Assembly (NCBI RefSeq): GCF_000239775.1
Contig: NZ_CAFI01000338.1
Span: forward strand, 1 to 32,554
Direction of reading: 5' to 3'
DNA from: Bradyrhizobium sp. ORS 375
GTDB lineage: Bacteria; Pseudomonadota; Alphaproteobacteria; Rhizobiales; Xanthobacteraceae
Length of the DNA stretch: 32,554 bases
Positions 19,573-28,457 of this stretch are shown here, one piece after another (the stretch's first letter is position 1; each line of letters starts with the position of its first letter). Made by a program: the position numbers and the translations under genes. A model generated the notes under the pieces. That model worked only from the letters and a program-made list of their open reading frames with translations. It made no database searches and was not told the origin of the DNA.

Positions 19573-22500
19573 TCATCCTTTCTCGCCCAGCGAGGCCAGC
19601 GCGGCATTGCCGCCGGCGGCGGCGGTGTTGATCGTCATCGTCTGCTCGGTCGCGAACCGCGCGAGATAATGCGGACCGCCGGCCTTCGGCCCCGTCCCCG
19701 ACAGGCCACAGCCGCCGAACGGCTGCACGCCGACGACCGCCCCGATCATGTTTCGATTCACGTAGATGTTGCCGATCGGCAGCTGACCGACGCGATCGGC
19801 GAGTTGGCTGATCCGCGAATGCAATCCGAAGGTCAGGCCATACCCCGACGCGGCGATTGCCTGCAGCATACGCTCGAGATCCTCGCCGCGATAGCGCACG
19901 ACGTGGAGCACCGGGCCGAACACCTCCTGCTCCAAATCCTCGGGCCGCTGCAGCTCGAACACGTGCGGCGCCACGAAGCAGCCGGTGCTCGGCGCGGAGC
20001 CTGCGTAATGCACCCGGGCGCGGACTTTCATGTTTGCAATGTGCTGGTCGAGCCGCGCCTTGGCCTCGGCGTCGATCACGGGACCGATATGGGTCGACGC
20101 GTCCCGCGGATCACCGATCCGCAACTCGCGCGCCGCGCCTGTAATCATCGCGATGATGTCGTCCGCGACATCATTCTGCACGCACAACAGCCGCAGCGCC
20201 GAGCAGCGCTGGCCTGCCGAGCGGAACGCCGAGGTGACGACGTCATCGGCAACCTGCTCGGCCAAAGCGGTCGAATCGACCAGCATTGCATTGATGCCGC
20301 CGGTCTCGGCAATCAGCGGCAGGATCGGTCCCTTCCTGTTGGCGAGCGCGATGTTGATCGCGCGCGCGGTGTCATAGGAGCCGGTGAAGACGACACCCGC
20401 GATCGCCGGGTGGTTGACGAGATGAGCGCCGACGGCGCCATCGCCTGGAACGAGCTGCAGCGCCGGGGATGCGATGCCGGCCTCATGCAGCAGCCGCACC
20501 GCCTCGGCTGCGATCAGCGGCGTCTGCTCGGCCGGCTTGGCGACGACCGCATTGCCGGCCATCAGCGCCGCCGCGATCTGACCGATGAAGATGGCAAGCG
20601 GGAAATTCCAGGGTGAGATCGCAACGAAGACGCCGCGCGGGCGCAGCCGCAATGCATTCGACTCGCCGGTCGGCCCAGGCAGGCCGAGCTCAGCACTGAA
20701 CAGCGCTTCGCCTTCGGCGGCGTAATAGCGGCAGAAGTCGACCGCCTCCCGGACTTCCGCGATGGCATCGTCGATGGTCTTGCCGGCCTCGACGGCAAGC
20801 AGATGGATGAGACGGTCCCGGCGTTGCTCGATGAGGTCGGCCGCGCGCCGCAGCGCCTTGGCGCGCTGTGCAGCGGTGGTTATGCGCCAGGACGTCAACC
20901 CCGCGGCAGCCGCCACCGTCGCACGCTCGACCACCGCCGCATCGGCCTCGATCACCGTGCCGGCGATCACGCCAGGATCGAACGGACTTGTGAGCTGACG
21001 CGGCGTGCCGTGCTGGACGACACCATCGATGATCGGCGCAGCCGCAGCCGGCGCGGTTCCGGCGCGCGCAATCTCCGCACGCAAAGCGTTGAGCGACGCG
21101 TGATGCCCGAGTTCGACACCCTGCGAGTTGCGGCGGGACGGACCGTAGAGGTCGGGCGGACGTACGATGTGCGGATGACGCGCGGCTTCGGGCCTGCCGA
21201 TGATCTCGGCCTCGCTCGTCACGAGCTGATCGATCGGCACGTTCGGATCGGCCGCCACAGAGACGAATGAGGAGTTGGCGCCGTTCTCGAGCAGGCGGCG
21301 GACCAGATAGGCCAGCAGATCACGATGCTGCCCGACCGGCGCATAGGTCCGGCAGGCGATGTCGGGATGCAGCTCGCGCAAGGTCGCATAGAGCGGGTCG
21401 CCCATGCCATGCAGGCGCTGGAACTCGTAGCCGCCGCTGCCGCCTGCCTCATGCACGATATGGGCGACGGTCAACGCATTGTGGGTCGCGAATTGCGGGA
21501 AGATGCGGGCGCGATGAGTCAGCAACTGCCTTGCGCAGGCGAGGTAGTTCAGATCGGTCATCGCCTTCCGCGTGAACACCGGATAGTCGTCGAGCCCCCG
21601 CTCCTGCGCGCGTTTGACTTCGGTGTCCCAATAGGCGCCCTTGACCAGACGAACCATGAAGCGGCGGTCGTGCGCGGCAGCAAGACCGGCGATGAAGGCG
21701 ATGACCTTCTCCGCGCGCTTCTGATAGGCCTGCACCGCCAGACCAAAACCGTCCCAGCCGGAGAGCGCCGGATCGGCCACGGTCTTCGCGATCACCGCCA
21801 TCGACAGATCGAGCCGGTCGGCCTCCTCGGCATCGATGGTGAAGTTCAGGTCGTAGGCCTTGGCCTGCTTGGCAAGATCGATGACCACCGGCACCAGCTC
21901 GCGCAGCACGCGCTCGCGGCTGATCTCCTCATAGCGCGGGTGCAGCGCCGATAGCTTGACCGAGATGCCCGGCCGCTCCGGCAAGCCGGCGTTGCCCGCA
22001 GCCCGTCCGATCGCGTCGATCGCCGCCGCATAGGACTGCCGGTAGCGCGCCGCGTCGGTGGCGGTGCGGGCGCCTTCGCCGAGCATGTCGAAGGAATAGC
22101 GGAACAGGCGGCCGGTGCCGGAATTGGCGCGGTCGAGCGCCTGGGCGATGGTCTCGCCGAGCACGAAATGGCTGCCGAGCAGCTTCATCGCCTGCCGCGC
22201 GGCGGTGCGCACGGTCGGCAGGCCCAGCCGGCGCGCGAGGCCGGCAACCACGCTCTCCGGCGTCTCGCCCGGTGCGATCACGCGCGCAGCGAGGCCGAGC
22301 GCCCAGGCGGACGCGGTGACCAGCGGCGTGTGCGACTTGACCTCGTGATGCAGGAAGTCGCTGCGGCCGAGCTTGTCCTCGATCAGCCGGTCCGCCGTCT
22401 CGTCGCCGGGCACCCGCAGCAGCGCCTCGGCGAGGACCATCAGAGCGAGGCCCTCGTTGGTGGACAGCGAATATTCCTGCAGGAAGTCGTCGATGCCGCC

Positions 22501-22668
22501 GAACCGCGAGGCCTTGGCGCGGAGGCCCTCGATCAGTCGCCGCGCCGTAGCCTTCACCGCCGGAAGATCGGCGCCGTCCTGGGCGCGCAGCAGGCGGTCG
22601 GCGATGGCGACGTCGTCCTCGGCATAATCAGGAGAGAAGACCGTCTCAGCAGGCTGCGCGTTGGTCAT
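19573..22668 (-). CDS. putA: Bifunctional proline dehydrogenase / L-glutamate gamma-semialdehyde dehydrogenase
   Basis: Oxidises proline to glutamate in two steps with channelled intermediate, at the inner face of the membrane. 1031 residues, the short PutA type without an N-terminal ribbon-helix-helix DNA-binding domain, like the structurally known Bradyrhizobium enzyme; it should therefore not be its own repressor. The FAD-barrel domain (about 170-470) has KLSALHPRYEEISRERV, YQKRAEKVIAF and LVKGAYWDTEVKRAQERG. The aldehyde dehydrogenase domain (about 530-1000) has ISPWNFPLAIFIGQ, ETGGINAM and the catalytic Cys822 in SAGQRCSALR; the end carries GVQPFGGCGLSGTGPKAGGP. The ATG at 22668 is chosen because the longer start (17 codons) adds non-conserved residues. 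Divergent from the DUF763 gene. Confidence 0.97.
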   Translation of the reverse strand: MTNAQPAETVFSPDYAEDDVAIADRLLRAQDGADLPAVKATARRLIEGLRAKASRFGGIDDFLQEYSLSTNEGLALMVLAEALLRVPGDETADRLIEDKLGRSDFLHHEVKSHTPLVTASAWALGLAARVIAPGETPESVVAGLARRLGLPTVRTAARQAMKLLGSHFVLGETIAQALDRANSGTGRLFRYSFDMLGEGARTATDAARYRQSYAAAIDAIGRAAGNAGLPERPGISVKLSALHPRYEEISRERVLRELVPVVIDLAKQAKAYDLNFTIDAEEADRLDLSMAVIAKTVADPALSGWDGFGLAVQAYQKRAEKVIAFIAGLAAAHDRRFMVRLVKGAYWDTEVKRAQERGLDDYPVFTRKAMTDLNYLACARQLLTHRARIFPQFATHNALTVAHIVHEAGGSGGYEFQRLHGMGDPLYATLRELHPDIACRTYAPVGQHRDLLAYLVRRLLENGANSSFVSVAADPNVPIDQLVTSEAEIIGRPEAARHPHIVRPPDLYGPSRRNSQGVELGHHASLNALRAEIARAGTAPAAAAPIIDGVVQHGTPRQLTSPFDPGVIAGTVIEADAAVVERATVAAAAGLTSWRITTAAQRAKALRRAADLIEQRRDRLIHLLAVEAGKTIDDAIAEVREAVDFCRYYAAEGEALFSAELGLPGPTGESNALRLRPRGVFVAISPWNFPLAIFIGQIAAALMAGNAVVAKPAEQTPLIAAEAVRLLHEAGIASPALQLVPGDGAVGAHLVNHPAIAGVVFTGSYDTARAINIALANRKGPILPLIAETGGINAMLVDSTALAEQVADDVVTSAFRSAGQRCSALRLLCVQNDVADDIIAMITGAARELRIGDPRDASTHIGPVIDAEAKARLDQHIANMKVRARVHYAGSAPSTGCFVAPHVFELQRPEDLEQEVFGPVLHVVRYRGEDLERMLQAIAASGYGLTFGLHSRISQLADRVGQLPIGNIYVNRNMIGAVVGVQPFGGCGLSGTGPKAGGPHYLARFATEQTMTINTAAAGGNAALASLGEKG

Positions 22669-22772
22669 CCGGCGTCGTGCTCCGAGAGCGTGCTCTGAGG
22701 GTCCAACTTTGTGGCCCACCGCTGCACGTGGTCTGATACATTGGCGCGGCAGTTCCCCAGCGCAAGGATGCC

Positions 22773-24014
22773 ATGGCCCGTCGTACCGGCAGCGCCGATC
22801 TTCCGCTCCATTCCGGGCGCGTCCCGGCCTGGCTCGGCATGCGCATGTCCTCGCTCGGCGCCATCATCACGCAAGCGATCGTGCATCACTACGGCCGCGA
22901 CGAATTCCTCGCGCGGCTGTCGCATCCGTTCTGGTTCCAGTCGTTCGGCGCCGTGATGGGCATGGACTGGCACTCCTCCGGAATCACCACCAGCGTCATC
23001 GGCGCGCTCAAGCGCGGGCTGAAGCCGCTGTCTCCAGAGCTCGGCATCTATGTCTGCGGCGGCCGCGGCGAGCATTCGCGCAAGACGCCCGACGAGCTGC
23101 GGCTGCTCAGCGACCGGCTCGGTCTCGACGGCGAGGGCCTGGTGCGCACCAGCAAGCTGGTTGCCAAGGTCGACAGCGCCGCCGTGCAGGACGGCTTCGA
23201 CCTCTATCTGCACGGCTTCTTCGTCACCGCCGACGGCAAATGGACCGTGGTGCAGCAGGGCATGAATGGCGAGGCGCGCCAGGCCCGGCGCTATCACTGG
23301 CATTCGCCGGGAATCGCCGACTTTGTCGACGCCCCGCACAGCGCGATCGATGGCCCGGCGCAGGGCGAGATCGTCAACCTCACCGACAAGCGCGCCGCGC
23401 CGTCGCGGAATGCGCAGCTCGAGCTGCTCACCGCGCTCGGCCCCGATCGCGTCGTCACCGAGTTCGAGCGACTGAGCGCGCCGGAGCCGGCGCAAGGTCT
23501 GCTGCCGCATCTCGTCATGCCTGCACATCACGACGTCCGGCCGAAGGACGTGTTCGCCCGCCGGCTGCACGGCACGCTCGCGGCGGCCGCCGAGCGCGGG
23601 CCCGTCGACTTCCCCGAATTGCTGCTCACGCCCGGCGTCGGCGCGCGCACCGTGCGCTCGCTCGCCATGGTCGCCGAGGTCGTGCATGGCGCGCCATATC
23701 GCTTCGCGGATCCGGCGCGGTTCTCGTTGGCGCATGGTGGCAAGGATCGGCATCCCTACCCCGTACCCATCAAGGTCTATGACGAGACCATCCGCGTGCT
23801 CAAATCGGCTGTCGGCAACGCGAAGCTCGGCCGCGACGAGGCGATGGCGGCGCTGAAGCGGCTCGACGATCAGGCGCGGCGGCTGGAGCGCACCGCCACC
23901 GGTCCCTCGGTCGACGCCTTCATTGCCATCGAGCGTGCAGCTTCGCCCGATCTGGATGGTCGCTCGGTGTTCGGCTGGGAGCGCGATCTCATCCAGCGTA
24001 CCGGCGAGGCGTGA
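22773..24014 (+). CDS. DUF763 domain protein
   Basis: 413-residue cytoplasmic protein of a conserved family without an assigned function, found in both bacteria and archaea. The diagnostic opening is RRTGSADLPLHSGRVPAWL, with FGAVMGMDWHSSGITTSVIG and YVCGGRGEHSRKTPDEL after it. A segment with DLYLHGFFVTADGKWTVVQQ and RRYHWHSP follows. Near residue 285, LLTPGVGARTVRSLAMVAEV resembles a helix-hairpin-helix, a DNA-contact element of glycosylases, before a Lys/Arg-rich tail. AAGGA precedes the ATG. A Nudix gene follows after four bases, so they are co-transcribed. A nucleic-acid-related role is a guess from the hairpin motif. Confidence 0.85.
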   Translation: MARRTGSADLPLHSGRVPAWLGMRMSSLGAIITQAIVHHYGRDEFLARLSHPFWFQSFGAVMGMDWHSSGITTSVIGALKRGLKPLSPELGIYVCGGRGEHSRKTPDELRLLSDRLGLDGEGLVRTSKLVAKVDSAAVQDGFDLYLHGFFVTADGKWTVVQQGMNGEARQARRYHWHSPGIADFVDAPHSAIDGPAQGEIVNLTDKRAAPSRNAQLELLTALGPDRVVTEFERLSAPEPAQGLLPHLVMPAHHDVRPKDVFARRLHGTLAAAAERGPVDFPELLLTPGVGARTVRSLAMVAEVVHGAPYRFADPARFSLAHGGKDRHPYPVPIKVYDETIRVLKSAVGNAKLGRDEAMAALKRLDDQARRLERTATGPSVDAFIAIERAASPDLDGRSVFGWERDLIQRTGEA

Positions 24015-24018
24015 GAAC

Positions 24019-24480
24019 ATGCCGGCGCGCAGCGCGGGCGTACTCGCCTTCCGCCGTCGTGGCGGCGGGCTCGAGGTGCTGCTGGTGCATCCGGGCGGGC
24101 CGTTCTGGCGCAACAAGGACGCCGGCGCCTGGTCGATCCCGAAGGGCGAGTTCAATGCCGGCGAAGCCGCCGAAGCGGTGGCACGGCGCGAATTCGCCGA
24201 GGAGCTCGGCACCGTGCTGACCGCGCCGCTGCTGCCGCTCGGCGAGATCAGGCAGCGCGGCGGCAAGGTGGTCGAGGCGTTCGCCGCCGAGACCGATCTC
24301 GACGCCGACGCGATCACCAGCAACGAATTCGATCTCGAATGGCCGCCGCGCAGCGGCCGCCTGCAGCGCTTCCCCGAGGTCGACCGCGCCGCCTGGTTCG
24401 ATCTCCCCGAGGCGCGGGCCCGCATCAATCCCGCGCAGGCCGCGCTGCTCGATCGTCTCGTTGCTGTCGGCGGAGGGTGA
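24019..24480 (+). CDS. Nudix hydrolase
   Basis: 153-residue Nudix-fold pyrophosphohydrolase. The Nudix box G-x5-E-x7-REUxEExGU is complete as GEFNAGEAAEAVARREFAEE followed by LGT (about residues 43-65), with Glu residues for metal binding. The N-terminus SAGVLAFRRRGGGLEVLLVH and WSIPKGEF are typical of the branch that includes predicted NTP or dinucleoside-polyphosphate pyrophosphatases. The ATG at 24019 overlaps no upstream codons and is four bases past the DUF763 stop; the longer frame upstream is a shadow. The substrate is not determined by the sequence. Confidence 0.9.
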   Translation: MPARSAGVLAFRRRGGGLEVLLVHPGGPFWRNKDAGAWSIPKGEFNAGEAAEAVARREFAEELGTVLTAPLLPLGEIRQRGGKVVEAFAAETDLDADAITSNEFDLEWPPRSGRLQRFPEVDRAAWFDLPEARARINPAQAALLDRLVAVGGG

Positions 24481-24505
24481 GCGATTACCATCCGCCGCCT
24501 CTTCC

Positions 24506-26203
24506 TCAGGCGGCGCGGACGTTGCCGAGGAACCGCCCGGTCTGGCTCTTCAACTGGTCCGACTGGCTGCCGAGCTGCGCCGCCGCGCTCAACACCTGCG
24601 CCGCCGCCGCGCCGACCTGCCCCGATGCCTCGCGCACGCCGACGATGTGCTGCATGACGCCCTGCGTTCCCTGCGCCGCCTGCTGCACGCTGCGGGCGAT
24701 CTCCTTGGTGGCGACGCCCTGCTCCTCGACCGCCGAGGCGATGGTCTCGGTGATCTCGTTCATCTGGCCGATCGTCGTGCCGATGTCACGGATCGCGGTC
24801 ACGGTCGAGGTGGTCGCGTCACGGATTGCCTCGATCTGGCTGGTGATCTCCTCGGTCGCCTTGGCTGTCTGCGCCGACAGCGCCTTGACCTCGTTGGCGA
24901 CGACCGCGAAGCCCTTGCCGGCCTCGCCCGCCCGGGCCGATTCGATGGTGGCGTTGAGCGCCAGCAGGTTGGTCTGGCCGGCGATGGTCTGGATCAGCGC
25001 CATCACCTCGCCGATCTTCTGCGAGGCATGGACCAGCCGCGTGACCATGGATTCGGTCCGGTTCGCCTGTTCGACCGCGTTCTGCGCAATCGACGAGGAC
25101 TGCGTGACCTGCTTGGCAATCTCCTGGATCGAGGACGACAGCTGCTCGGCCGACGCCGAAACCGTCTGCACGTTCTTGGCGGTCTGCTCGGCCGCCGCGG
25201 CGACCTTCGCGCTCTGATCGGTCGTGCCGGAGACGATGCTCGACATCGACTGCGCCGAGACCTGCAGCTCGCCGGCTGCGCTCGCGGTGGTCTGGATGAC
25301 CCCGCCGATCGAGCGCTCGAACTCATCGGCAATCCGCGCCAGCACCGCGCGCCGCTCCTCGGCCGCCTGCTGCTTGGATTGCTCCTGCTCGGCCCGCATG
25401 CGCTCGCTCTCGGCGAGATGATCCTTGAAGATCTGCAGGCTGCGCGCCATGCGGCCGATCTCGTTGCGGCGGCTGGTGTAGGGCACCTCGAAGCCGAGAT
25501 TGCCCTTGGTCAGCTCGTCCATGACGGCGCAGGTCCGATCGAGCGGCTTCACGATGCCACGACCGAGCCAGAACGCGACCATAGCGGCCACGACCAGGCC
25601 GGCGAGCCCGCCGATGCCGGCCCAGAGCGCGCGCTCGTAAACCACCGCATCGATGTCGTCGACGTAGACGCCGGCCTGGATCGCCAGCATCTTGTCGCCG
25701 CTGCCATAGGCGCCGACATAGGACATCTTCGGCAGCTCGGTGGTTCCGCCGGCGCGTGGCACCTTGTACTCGACGAAGCCGCCGCCGGCGCGCGCCGCGC
25801 GCACAATGTCCTGGATCAACAGCTTGCCGGTCGAATCCTTGTAGTCCCAGCGGTTGACGTTGATGTATTTCGGATTGGCGTGGACATAGGTCACGCCGGC
25901 ATCGGACGCTCCCGTGCCATAGATGCCGAGATAGTCGGAATACTGTCCCCAGCGCATCGCCCCGATCGCGGCAAAGGCCTGCGGCCGCGCCTGCTCCGCC
26001 GGAACCTTTCCGGACGTCGCCGCGGCGTCATAATAGCTCAGCACCTTGACGGCCGACTCCACGAGATTGCGGACCATGGTCTGCCGCTCCTCGATGACGG
26101 TCCCACGCAGCATCAGGATCTGCATGGCGGAGACGGCGAACAGTGCGATCGACATCACGGCAATGATCGCCGCGAGACGCTGATAGACAGTCAGGTGTCG
26201 CAT
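24506..26203 (-). CDS. Methyl-accepting chemotaxis protein with Cache sensor
   Basis: 565-residue inner-membrane chemoreceptor. TM1 is about 8-30 ([20 protein letters not shown]). The periplasmic part (about 31-185) resembles a single Cache domain, with [33 protein letters not shown] and [17 protein letters not shown]2 is about 192-212, then a HAMP domain ([20 protein letters not shown]). The signalling tip is around [40 protein letters not shown]. No C-terminal NWETF-like CheR tether is present. The ATG at 26203 is preferred to a longer start 16 codons upstream, because the membrane helix then follows directly. Ligand unknown; small organic acids are usual for this sensor type. Confidence 0.92.
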   Translation of the reverse strand: MRHLTVYQRLAAIIAVMSIALFAVSAMQILMLRGTVIEERQTMVRNLVESAVKVLSYYDAAATSGKVPAEQARPQAFAAIGAMRWGQYSDYLGIYGTGASDAGVTYVHANPKYINVNRWDYKDSTGKLLIQDIVRAARAGGGFVEYKVPRAGGTTELPKMSYVGAYGSGDKMLAIQAGVYVDDIDAVVYERALWAGIGGLAGLVVAAMVAFWLGRGIVKPLDRTCAVMDELTKGNLGFEVPYTSRRNEIGRMARSLQIFKDHLAESERMRAEQEQSKQQAAEERRAVLARIADEFERSIGGVIQTTASAAGELQVSAQSMSSIVSGTTDQSAKVAAAAEQTAKNVQTVSASAEQLSSSIQEIAKQVTQSSSIAQNAVEQANRTESMVTRLVHASQKIGEVMALIQTIAGQTNLLALNATIESARAGEAGKGFAVVANEVKALSAQTAKATEEITSQIEAIRDATTSTVTAIRDIGTTIGQMNEITETIASAVEEQGVATKEIARSVQQAAQGTQGVMQHIVGVREASGQVGAAAAQVLSAAAQLGSQSDQLKSQTGRFLGNVRAA

Positions 26204-26449
26204 TTTCTGGTTCTCGTTGCATGGACTGTATGCACGATACCAAGCGCACATTAATGGTTTGCTATCCGTGCGCCCGCATCGACCAACTAATTAGTCCCTC
26301 GTAGTCCACCCATCCGTCCACGCGAAGGGGAACAAAATACAACCAACCCACGATCCGAAGGCCGTGTGACGAACTTGACATCAGGCTGCGTCAATCGCCA
26401 GTAACTCAGCTCAAAACTTTGAGCGGCCATGGATTCGCGGCCTTGCGAC
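26204..26449. other. Non-coding stretch upstream of the chemoreceptor
   Basis: This holds the presumed promoter of the minus-strand chemoreceptor gene and is less GC-rich than its surroundings (for example CACATTAATGGTTTG and CAACTAATTAG). A TTGACA at 26375-26380 on the plus strand lacks a matching -10 box. I see no convincing gene; a minus-strand frame of 89 codons runs into the repeat to the right and has no recognisable features. Confidence 0.4.
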
Positions 26450-26950
26450 GCGCGGAGCGCCCAAGCTTTGTGCAATGAAGCCCTCGTGAGATCGAGGGCG
26501 CAGGGAAGACCAGGCCTCGGCTGATTCCTGCGGCCCCCGTGCGAAAAGGAATGCACGGGGCAGGAACCACAGGTTCAGCCGGCGCGACCCGGCCTTCCCT
26601 GCGCAACGGTGTTACGGCTTATACGCGCTCTCCTCGGTGCACCGGCGTATTGGCCACCGTGTCGCGACGATGCGCGTTCGCGCATCGCGCTGGATACCGG
26701 CATCGGGGTATCAGGACCACGCGACTTCGCCGTCCGCGCCGGCGCCACTCGTCAGTCGGCACCCGCGCGTCCATCGCATCCCGCCTCAACGCTCCTGACG
26801 ATGCGCAGCGCCCCTCGTCGATGAGGCGGGACGGCGACAGACAACCACGATTTCCGATAAAGCGAAAGATCAAAATTTGCGCCGCCCGATGCGGTCCCGC
26901 CGATCCCACGGATGCGACACGCGAACTTCGCTGTTCGGCGCATCGCGATG
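26450..26950 (+). repeat. Dispersed Bradyrhizobium-type intergenic repeat with nested stem
   Basis: The stretch from about GAGCGCCCAAGCTTTGTGC through CCCTCGTGAGATCGAGGGCG, CCGGCCTTCCCTGCGCAACG and GTTACGGCTTATA matches an element I recognise as present in many intergenic copies in Bradyrhizobium and Rhodopseudomonas. Structure seen directly: hairpin GCCCTCG/CGAGGGC (26480-26499); then nested arms GCGCAGGGAAG (26498-26508)/CTTCCCTGCGC (26594-26604), GGCTGA (26519)/TCAGCC (26575), TTCCTGC (26525)/GCAGGAA (26560) and CCCCGTGC (26535)/GCACGGGG (26553); and further right GATGCGCG/CGCGCATC (26669-26686). Frames across it translate into Arg/Ser/Pro-rich strings and are probably not genes. The right edge is approximate. 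Confidence 0.65.
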
Positions 26951-27008
26951 ACGCGCATCGACGGCCGCCAGGGCCACGCGCACTCTGCCCGACGGGCGAC
27001 TCAGCGGC

Positions 27009-28214
27009 CTACGACGACGACGCCACCGGCGCCGGCCGCCGCTGCCGCAACAGCAGCAGCATCGCCACGGCGGCACAGGAGCACAGCAGGCTGAGCGCGA
27101 GCGGCGCATTGCTGCCGTAGCGGGTCAGCAGTTCGACAAGGATCGGGGCCGAGACCGCCGACAGCACGTTCATCGGCAGACCGATCTGCGCCGAAGCCCT
27201 GGCGAACGCCGCCTTGTCGTAGAACACCAGCGGCATGGTCGCGCGGGCCACGGCGAGCGCCCCGGTGCCGAGGCCGTAGATCAGCATGAACATCGCGATG
27301 GCCAGATGCGAGCCATGGCTCAGCATCAAGAGCAGCATCGCGGCCGGCAGCGCCAGCCCGGCGACGATGGCGGTGGTGATGCCGTCCCAGCGCCCGCCGC
27401 CGAGGAAGTCGATCACGCGGGCACTGATCTGGATGACGCCCAGCATGGAGCCGAAGCCGATTGCCTCCGCCGGCGAGAGGCCCTCCGACTTCAGCAGCTC
27501 GATCAGCACGGCGCCCATGCCGAAGGCGACGAAGGCGTTGAGGCCGGAGGCGCCGACCAGCAGATAGAACGTGCTGCGCGCCGGCTTGGCAGCAGGCAAG
27601 GGCGCGGCCGCGCCCGACTCCGGCGGCAGATGATCATGGACCCGGCGCGGCAGCAGGAACACGAACAGCGGCAGCGACACCAGCAGCAGCAGTCCGGCAT
27701 AGACCAGGCAGGTGCTGCGCCAGCCGATCTGCGCCGACAGCGCCGACGTGACCGGCCAGAAGATGCTGCTGGACAGGCCCGTGACCAGCATCAGCGCGCC
27801 GATCGCCCGGCCGGCGCGCCTCCCGGCGATCTCATTGAGCACGATGTAGGACGCGGTCGAGAGCGTGGCGCTGCCCGCGATGCCGAGCAGCAGCCACGCG
27901 GCATAATAAGTGAGCGGCCCCTGCGCGAGCGACAGCAGCACATAACCGGGCGCCGCCAGAACGGTGCCCGCAATCATCACCCGGCGGCCGCCCTGCTTGA
28001 TGAACGGCCGCGCCAGCAGCGGCGAGCACAGCCCCATCGACATGTACAGCACCGTCGTGCTGGCGAAGATCGCCGTCAGGTCCATCTCCAGATCCGCCGC
28101 CATGGCCCGGCCGATCACCGCCGGCAGGCTGAGCGTGCCCCAGGCGATCAGCTGGGTGACAGCCAGCACGATCAGGACGCGCAGGATGGAGGGATCGGCG
28201 ATCACGGGCGGCAT
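27009..28214 (-). CDS. MFS transporter
   Basis: 401-residue inner-membrane permease of the major facilitator superfamily with about 12 helices. The first begins LRVLIVLAVTQLIAWGTLSL. The loop 2-3 motif appears as LLARPFIKQGGRRVMIAG, a D-less variant of GxxxDRxGRR. A charged central loop (about 195-220, LPRRVHDHLPPESGAAAP) divides the halves. VIDFLGGGRWDG is the equivalent in the second half. The ATG at 28214 is selected because upstream codons are Arg-rich and not membrane-like. It is divergent from the exported dehydrogenase. Its substrate is not evident; related proteins are annotated as generic or oxalate/formate-like carriers. Confidence 0.87.
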   Translation of the reverse strand: MPPVIADPSILRVLIVLAVTQLIAWGTLSLPAVIGRAMAADLEMDLTAIFASTTVLYMSMGLCSPLLARPFIKQGGRRVMIAGTVLAAPGYVLLSLAQGPLTYYAAWLLLGIAGSATLSTASYIVLNEIAGRRAGRAIGALMLVTGLSSSIFWPVTSALSAQIGWRSTCLVYAGLLLLVSLPLFVFLLPRRVHDHLPPESGAAAPLPAAKPARSTFYLLVGASGLNAFVAFGMGAVLIELLKSEGLSPAEAIGFGSMLGVIQISARVIDFLGGGRWDGITTAIVAGLALPAAMLLLMLSHGSHLAIAMFMLIYGLGTGALAVARATMPLVFYDKAAFARASAQIGLPMNVLSAVSAPILVELLTRYGSNAPLALSLLCSCAAVAMLLLLRQRRPAPVASSS

Positions 28215-28457
28215 GCGGTAGATGTGGGCATTGCGGGACGCGTGGCGGAGGGACCCGACGCACGGGTTCCTTTTAATGCATTCGGACCACGGCAGCCCCG
28301 CTGTTTCGGAATTGCGGCCAGCCACAGATGGGGAGCTGCGGGAGCGGCACCTGCGCGGCCCGGCTCGCCTCCGACCGCGCGTCGATGCTCTGGCAAGCAT
28401 CTGGAACGGCCCTCCCGGCGCGCTGTTGTCAGCAACCGCCCGCAGGAGATCCGTTCA

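Noticed and set aside
22676-22695. Repeated CGTGCTC between putA and the DUF763 gene
   Set aside because: Only two 7-base copies, easily due to chance in GC-rich DNA; no support as an Lrp- or PutR-type site.
26287-26556. Minus-strand small gene of 89 codons
   Set aside because: Its first half is the complement of the dispersed repeat and the second half shows no known feature or ribosome-binding site.
26539-27120. Plus-strand frame of 193 codons next to the MFS gene
   Set aside because: It runs through the dispersed repeat and into the 3' end of the MFS gene; composition is Arg/Ser/Ala-rich without structure.
27306-28457. N-terminal extension of the exported dehydrogenase to about 735 residues
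   Set aside because: The extra part is antisense to the MFS gene; the ATG at 28458 has AGGAG before it and starts a proper Tat leader.
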